Source: Cyclobacteriaceae bacterium (GTDB lineage: Bacteria; Bacteroidota; Bacteroidia; Cytophagales; Cyclobacteriaceae). Taken from it: DNA of 12,591 nt. The position numbers were made by a program, and so were the translations under genes. The notes below the pieces were generated by a model. That model did no database searches and was not told the origin of the DNA. It was given only the letters and a program-made list of their open reading frames with translations. This document shows, in pieces, positions 8,016 through 12,591 of the stretch (position 1 is its first letter; every line of letters starts with the position of its first letter). The DNA lies in assembly GCA_025455445.1 (NCBI GenBank), contig JALOMN010000015.1, positions 1 to 12,591 of the forward strand, in the 5' to 3' direction.

Positions 8016-8030
8016 CTTAATTTAATTTTC

Positions 8031-9119
8031 ATGAAAAAGGTTTTACTTACGTTCCTCACAATTTTTTGTCTTGTTTTTAACGGCTTTAGTCAGGGTAAAA
8101 CAGAAAATATTATTTTAATCACCTTTGACGGATTGCGTTGGCAGGAAGTTTTTGGCGGTGCAGAAAGAAGATTACTCACACACTCACAATTTGTGAAGGA
8201 TACTGCTGCCGCATTAAATATGTATTGGGCAAGTTCGCCCGAAGTAAGAAGAGAAAAATTACTTCCGTTTTTCTGGAATGTAATTGCGAAGCAAGGTCAG
8301 TTATATGGCAATCGCGCACATAATAATTATGTGAATGTAACCAACAATATGTGGTTTTCTTATCCGGGGTATAATGAAATTCTCACCGGTTTTGCGGATG
8401 ATGAGCAAATTAAGAGCAACGATGCAATTAATAATCCAAATACTACAATTCTTGAATTTCTGAACACACAAAAGAAATTTAACAATCATGTGGCGGCATT
8501 TACTTCCTGGGAAACGTTTCCGTGGATTATAAATTCTACCCGAAGCGGCATACCGGTTAATGCAGGATATATGCGGCAGAATAATATGCCCAATGAGCGT
8601 GAAAAGCTGATGAATGAAATTATGTTTCAGTTGCCCAATGAATCGGGCGGAACCCGCCTCGATGCTTTTACTTTTCATTATGCTTTTGAATACCTGAAGA
8701 AAAATAAACCTAAAGTGCTTTTTATTTCATTTGATGAAACAGATCATTTTGCTCATGCCGGTGAGTATGATAAGTATCTGAATTCCGCAAAGGTCACAGA
8801 TAATTTACTGCAACAATTATGGCAATGGATTCAAAGTACTCCTGAGTATAAAGATAAAACTACATTGATTATTACTACCGATCATGGTCGTGGCCAACAA
8901 CAAATGGAAGACTGGAAACATCACGGAAGAAAGATGGAAAATGCAGATGAAATATGGTTTGCTTTTATGGGGCCAGATACACCTGCATTGGGTGAAGTAA
9001 AAACAGCACAGCAACTCTATCAGAATCAAGTTGCCGCCACATTAGCTGCACTGCTGGGTGTGGAGTATAAGAATGTCAAAAAAACCGGTGATATTATTTT
9101 ACCGGTCATCAGAAAATAA
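8031..9119 (+). CDS. Secreted alkaline-phosphatase-superfamily phosphoesterase
   Basis: The 362-residue protein has a signal peptide (about 1-20, ending GFS|Q), so it is periplasmic or exported. The core looks like the metal-dependent alkaline phosphatase/type I phosphodiesterase superfamily. NIILITFDGLRWQEVFGG supplies the first metal aspartate (D33). FSYPGYNEILTG carries the likely nucleophile S110. SFDETDHFAH (D235-H242), TTDHGRG (D284, H285) and KHHGRK (H297/H298) supply the remaining ligands. It probably hydrolyses a phosphate mono- or diester. The sulfatase CxPSR motif is absent, so a formylglycine sulfatase is unlikely. No clear promoter lies in the 15 bases between the upstream terminator and the ATG. 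The next gene follows 31 bases after the stop. Substrate unknown; placement behind SusCD suggests it treats the imported ligand. Confidence 0.88.
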   Translation: MKKVLLTFLTIFCLVFNGFSQGKTENIILITFDGLRWQEVFGGAERRLLTHSQFVKDTAAALNMYWASSPEVRREKLLPFFWNVIAKQGQLYGNRAHNNYVNVTNNMWFSYPGYNEILTGFADDEQIKSNDAINNPNTTILEFLNTQKKFNNHVAAFTSWETFPWIINSTRSGIPVNAGYMRQNNMPNEREKLMNEIMFQLPNESGGTRLDAFTFHYAFEYLKKNKPKVLFISFDETDHFAHAGEYDKYLNSAKVTDNLLQQLWQWIQSTPEYKDKTTLIITTDHGRGQQQMEDWKHHGRKMENADEIWFAFMGPDTPALGEVKTAQQLYQNQVAATLAALLGVEYKNVKKTGDIILPVIRK

Positions 9120-9150
9120 TAACACTTCGTATCTTACTTTTCAAATTTAC

Positions 9151-11931
9151 ATGCCTATGCGTATTCTAGTATTCATCATACTTGTTTTGTTGGCTGCCTG
9201 TACAAAGAAATCAGAAACACTCACTACCTGGATTGCCACTGCTCCAGCGGGGGATTTATATACTGAAATCAATCGCACAGGAGTTACCGTAATTCCTAAT
9301 GGAAGATTACTTACACCACTGGGCAAACAAATTACCGTAGCGCCACATCCGTTTGGGCTTACGTTAAGTCCGGATGGTAAAACAATCATTACATCAAACT
9401 CGGGCACCGGTCCGTTTTCAATTTCTATCATCAAAGAGTATAATTCAACTACCCCCACTGTGACTCAAATCCCCGAAAGGGCTAACCTGGAAGAAGGGTT
9501 ATTGGAAGCAGTATTTATGGGCTTAGCCGTATCACCTGATGGCACCAAAGTATATGTGGCCGGTGGTCAGCAAAATCGGATCTATGTGTTTGATCTCATG
9601 ACCAGTAAAAAGTTAGGTGAGATAAACTGCAATACATCCTTTGATGGAACCGATTACAGTGATGGTTATATCGGTGATTTGGTATTGAGTAAAGATGGTA
9701 CACGCTTGTATGCAGTAGACCAGATTGGGTTTCGGATGATGATCATTGATACGAAAACCAATACGGTGATTCAAAATGTGAAAACCGGTCGCTATCCGTT
9801 CGGGATTACTCTTTCACCCGATGAAAATACAGTGTATGTGGCCAATGTGGGCATGTTCGAGTATAGCTATATCAAAACGCTTGATAAAAAGCGATTGAAA
9901 GAAACTGCAGCTAAGTTTCCGGTGTACGCATACAACTCAAAAGAGATGAGAGAGGGAATTAAAAATGATTCGATCGAAGCAGCGGGGTTGGGCGATCCGA
10001 ATGCGCCAGAATCATTTTCTGTATGGGCGATAGATTTGAGTAAGAAGGAGGCAGAGGTAATTTCAAAAATTAAAACCGGTGTGTTGGTGGGTGAAGAGGT
10101 TGAGGGTATTCCAGCAGTGGGAGGCTCCAGCCCTAATTCCATGATTGCCACAGACGATTATGTGTTTGTAAGCAATGGAAATAATGATAACATCTCTGTG
10201 ATTGATGCGAAAGAAGGTAAAGTAGTTGCCAGCATTGAATTAAAACTGGATCCACGACTTGGAAACCTGAAGGGAGTGATCCCTTTTGGATTGGCACTTT
10301 CACCCGATCAGAAAAGATTATTTGTAGCAGAAGCCGGTATCAATGCAGTGGCAGTGATTGATGTGGAAACACAAAAGGTATTGGGACACATTCCTACCGG
10401 ATGGTTTCCATCCAAATTAAAAGTTACACCCGATGGTAAACAACTGGTTGTGGCGAATGCAAAAGGTTATGGCAGCGGCCCAAATGGCGGAAAGAATTAT
10501 GCAGGTGGTACCGGAAGAGGAGCAGACTATATTGGTTCGTTGATGCTCGGCACCGTATCAGTAATGGATATTCCGTCTGATGCAGAATTAAAATCATTAA
10601 CAGAAAAGGTAACAGCCAACAATTTTGATTTTAAAGAAGTGGCTGTTTTTGAAAATAAAAATCCTATACCCATTATAGCTGCTGAAAGTGATTCTCCCAT
10701 AAAATACATTGTATTTATCTCGAAAGAGAATCGTACATATGATGAAGTGTTCGGTCAGTTCCCAAATGCAAGAGGCGATTCGTCATTAGCGCGCTATGCT
10801 GCTAACCGCACGTTTTCAAACCGTAAGAAAACAGCTACTGTTGAGCATGCTACCGTAATGCCTAATCATCTAGCGCTGGCAAAGCAATTTACCTTTAGCG
10901 ATAATTTTTATGTAGATGCCGATGTTTCGGCCGATGGTCATCGTTGGCTCACCAATACCTATCCCAATGAATGGATGGAAACCACACATCCTGCATCTTA
11001 TGGCGGAGGCAGGCAGCAGAAAGAAGAATCGAAGGCTCCCGGAAAATTTGGAATGACGGGTGCTTCCGGTGCTATCTACCCGGAGGATTATAATCAACAT
11101 GGCAGCATGTGGGATCATATGCATCGCCATGGAATTGAATTCTACAACTTTGGATTTGGGGTTGAGTTTGATGCGGGCAGTTTTGCAGATTCTACCTTCA
11201 AGCAAGGAGGCGTAAGGTATTTAGTGAATTATCCATTGCCGGGACCGTTGTATGATCGCACCTCACGAATCTTTCCTACTTACAACATGGCCATTCCGGA
11301 TCAGTATCGGGCTGATATGTTTATCAAAGAGATCAATGAAAAATATATTAATCAGAAAAAAGATCTGCCTTCTATGCTTACCCTTCAATTGCTCAATGAT
11401 CACGGTGCCGGTGAGCGTGCTTATGCGGGCTTTCCTTTTATGGAAAGTTACATGGCCGATAATGATTTGGCGCTGGGCAGAGTGGTAGAGTATTTAAGTC
11501 ATTTGCCTCAGTGGAAAAACATGATGATTGTAGTCACTGAAGATGATGCTCAGGGTGGTAGAGATCACATAGATGCACACCGTAGTTTGCTGATGATCAT
11601 TTCACCCTACGCCAAACGCAATTTCAACAGCACAAAGCATTATAGCTTCGGCTCAATATTCAAAACATTCTGGAACGTGCTGGGATTACCTTACCTCAAC
11701 CAATATGATTTTGGTGCCAGCGACATGAGTGATTGTTTTACAGACACTCCTGATTTCACTCCTTATAATGCATTGCCGGTGGATGTCCGGATTTTCGATC
11801 CTCAAAAAGCGTTGGATCCTTTGGATGAGAAATTTGATTGGGAGGCCCTCACGGAATCTCCTAAGTTGGATGACCCGGACGAAATCAAAAAGGCTCGCGA
11901 AAAAGATAAGCGTTTAGAAGTAAATCATTAG
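9151..11931 (+). CDS. Lipoprotein with YncE-type beta-propeller fused to a phosphoesterase domain
   Basis: The protein has 926 residues from the ATG at 9151; an ATG at 9157 is equally possible. I rejected an in-frame ATG at 9058 because it lies inside the upstream gene and would bury the lipoprotein signal (LLAAC, Cys17). Basic residues follow the cysteine (TKK), unlike the acidic run of the SusD protein, so it may face the periplasm. Residues about 40-500 form a YVTN/YncE-like propeller with repeated SPDG-type turns (around 69, 127, 179, 219, 382 and 425). Residues about 515-890 form a phosphoesterase domain (PF04185 type) with SKENRTYDEVFG (E526, N527), SADGHRW, LLNDHGAGE (D750, H751) and TEDDAQGGRDHIDAHRS (E797-H810), probable metal and catalytic residues. 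The PF04185 family includes phospholipases C and acid phosphatases. The role of the propeller is unknown; substrate capture is a guess. Confidence 0.9.
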   Translation: MPMRILVFIILVLLAACTKKSETLTTWIATAPAGDLYTEINRTGVTVIPNGRLLTPLGKQITVAPHPFGLTLSPDGKTIITSNSGTGPFSISIIKEYNSTTPTVTQIPERANLEEGLLEAVFMGLAVSPDGTKVYVAGGQQNRIYVFDLMTSKKLGEINCNTSFDGTDYSDGYIGDLVLSKDGTRLYAVDQIGFRMMIIDTKTNTVIQNVKTGRYPFGITLSPDENTVYVANVGMFEYSYIKTLDKKRLKETAAKFPVYAYNSKEMREGIKNDSIEAAGLGDPNAPESFSVWAIDLSKKEAEVISKIKTGVLVGEEVEGIPAVGGSSPNSMIATDDYVFVSNGNNDNISVIDAKEGKVVASIELKLDPRLGNLKGVIPFGLALSPDQKRLFVAEAGINAVAVIDVETQKVLGHIPTGWFPSKLKVTPDGKQLVVANAKGYGSGPNGGKNYAGGTGRGADYIGSLMLGTVSVMDIPSDAELKSLTEKVTANNFDFKEVAVFENKNPIPIIAAESDSPIKYIVFISKENRTYDEVFGQFPNARGDSSLARYAANRTFSNRKKTATVEHATVMPNHLALAKQFTFSDNFYVDADVSADGHRWLTNTYPNEWMETTHPASYGGGRQQKEESKAPGKFGMTGASGAIYPEDYNQHGSMWDHMHRHGIEFYNFGFGVEFDAGSFADSTFKQGGVRYLVNYPLPGPLYDRTSRIFPTYNMAIPDQYRADMFIKEINEKYINQKKDLPSMLTLQLLNDHGAGERAYAGFPFMESYMADNDLALGRVVEYLSHLPQWKNMMIVVTEDDAQGGRDHIDAHRSLLMIISPYAKRNFNSTKHYSFGSIFKTFWNVLGLPYLNQYDFGASDMSDCFTDTPDFTPYNALPVDVRIFDPQKALDPLDEKFDWEALTESPKLDDPDEIKKAREKDKRLEVNH

Positions 11932-11944
11932 GCAGTTGTTATCG

Positions 11945-12591
11945 ATGTACAAGTACAAGTCACTGATCATTCTGTTTTTAATTTTAGGTAATCAGCAAAT
12001 ACTTCGCGCCCAGGTAGTGAAAGGTACCGTCACCGATGCGACTACCGGCAAAGGAATAGAAAGTGCGCATATCCAATTTAAGAATACTTCGTGGGTTGCT
12101 GTCAGCGATAAGCAGGGAAAATTTGTTATTACCGATTTTCAAGATAGCAGCAGGGTAGTTCGCATCACTTCTATTGGTTATACGCCTAAGGACGTTGTTT
12201 GCGAAAGTAGTCACGAATTGCAAGTACTGCTGGAACCAAGTTCGCTACTGCTTAATAATGCGGTGGTGGTAACTGCTCAGCGCAGTGAACAAATATCTTT
12301 TGATGTGATGCAATCTGTCACCAATTTATCGCAGCAGGAGATAGCCAATAAGCAATCGCGCAGCACACCCGAAGCACTGATGGGTGAAGCAGGAATATGG
12401 GTTCAAAAAACAAATCATGGAAGTGGTTCACCAATTATTCGTGGCCTGGTAGGCAACCAGGTTTTATTAATGATAGATGGTATCAGAATGAACAACGCCA
12501 CCTATCGCTATGGTCCCAATCAATATTTATCTACGATAGATCCTGGCCTGGTGTCTTCCGTGGAGACCATAAGGGGTAGTGGTTCAGTATT
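11945..12591 (+). CDS. TonB-dependent receptor, 5' part only
   Basis: The frame opens with ATG at 11945 and is still open at the window end, giving 215 codons. A signal peptide ends near LRA|Q (residue 22). A carboxypeptidase-like domain follows (about 23-97, with VKGTVTDATTGKGIESAHI), then VVVTAQRSE as the TonB-box region. The plug begins with STPEALMGEAGIWVQKT, then GSGSPIIRGLVGNQVLLMID and PGLVSSVETIRGSGS. The plug resembles haem, siderophore or cobalamin receptors rather than the SusC class, so it would work without a SusD partner. It starts 13 bases after the phosphoesterase stop and is presumably in the same operon, where it could import a product or cofactor of that enzyme. The barrel, and so any hint about ligand, lies outside the window. 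Confidence 0.92.
   Translation, partial: MYKYKSLIILFLILGNQQILRAQVVKGTVTDATTGKGIESAHIQFKNTSWVAVSDKQGKFVITDFQDSSRVVRITSIGYTPKDVVCESSHELQVLLEPSSLLLNNAVVVTAQRSEQISFDVMQSVTNLSQQEIANKQSRSTPEALMGEAGIWVQKTNHGSGSPIIRGLVGNQVLLMIDGIRMNNATYRYGPNQYLSTIDPGLVSSVETIRGSGSV

Noticed and set aside
8031..9119. Sulfatase identity for the secreted enzyme
   Set aside because: No CxPSR or SxPSR formylglycine motif is present; the nucleophile region is FSYPGYNE, which fits phosphatase or phosphodiesterase relatives better.
9058..9150. Upstream in-frame start for the propeller-phosphoesterase
   Set aside because: It would overlap the phosphatase gene by about 60 bp and add 31 residues before a good lipoprotein signal peptide, so the ATG at 9151 is preferred.
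10870..11205. 111-residue minus-strand open frame
   Set aside because: It is antisense to the phosphoesterase domain, which contains conserved motifs in the plus frame.
11984..12223. 79-residue minus-strand open frame
   Set aside because: It is antisense to the second TonB-dependent receptor, whose signal peptide, carboxypeptidase-like domain and plug are continuous on the plus strand.
1..12591. CRISPR array, tRNA, insertion sequence or defence system
   Set aside because: I saw no regularly spaced repeats, tRNA-like cloverleaf, transposase, integrase, toxin-antitoxin pair or nuclease gene in reading both strands.

Overview
The window suggests a member of the Bacteroidota, most likely a free-living lineage of the Cytophagales or Chitinophagales type; the rank below phylum is a guess. 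The evidence is a SusC/RagA-SusD/RagB pair, a second TonB-dependent receptor with a carboxypeptidase-like N-terminal domain, lipoproteins with typical lipoboxes, A/T-rich leaders without Shine-Dalgarno sequences, and promoter-like sequences of the TTG-N19-TAnnTTTG type. No RNA gene, insertion sequence, CRISPR array or integrase was seen.

Left part (1-2780): a phosphonate-type module. The 3' end of a phosphonatase-like HAD hydrolase runs rightwards into the window. It converges on, and overlaps by 11 bp, a leftward two-gene unit: a FAD-dependent oxidoreductase of the TIGR03364 type, then a 12-TM MFS-like carrier of the DUF5690 type. A plausible division of labour is uptake by the carrier, oxidation of an aminophosphonate by the FAD enzyme, and C-P or phosphate-ester hydrolysis by the HAD enzyme. 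The chemistry in this organism is inferred.

Middle (2781-3112): a 332-bp divergent intergenic region with a promoter candidate in each direction, a perfect 14-bp palindrome (3011-3024) and several GTTAA motifs.

Right part (3113-12591): a rightward run of a SusC-like transporter, a SusD-like lipoprotein (SusD-like_2 type), a strong intrinsic terminator, a secreted alkaline-phosphatase-superfamily enzyme, a lipoprotein fusing a YncE-type beta-propeller to a phosphoesterase, and the start of a second TonB-dependent receptor that leaves the window. Two different envelope phosphoesterases between two outer-membrane importers, next to phosphonate genes, suggest an organophosphorus scavenging locus. 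Each family is known. The combination is the most interesting thing here; I found no clear evidence for a wholly new system.
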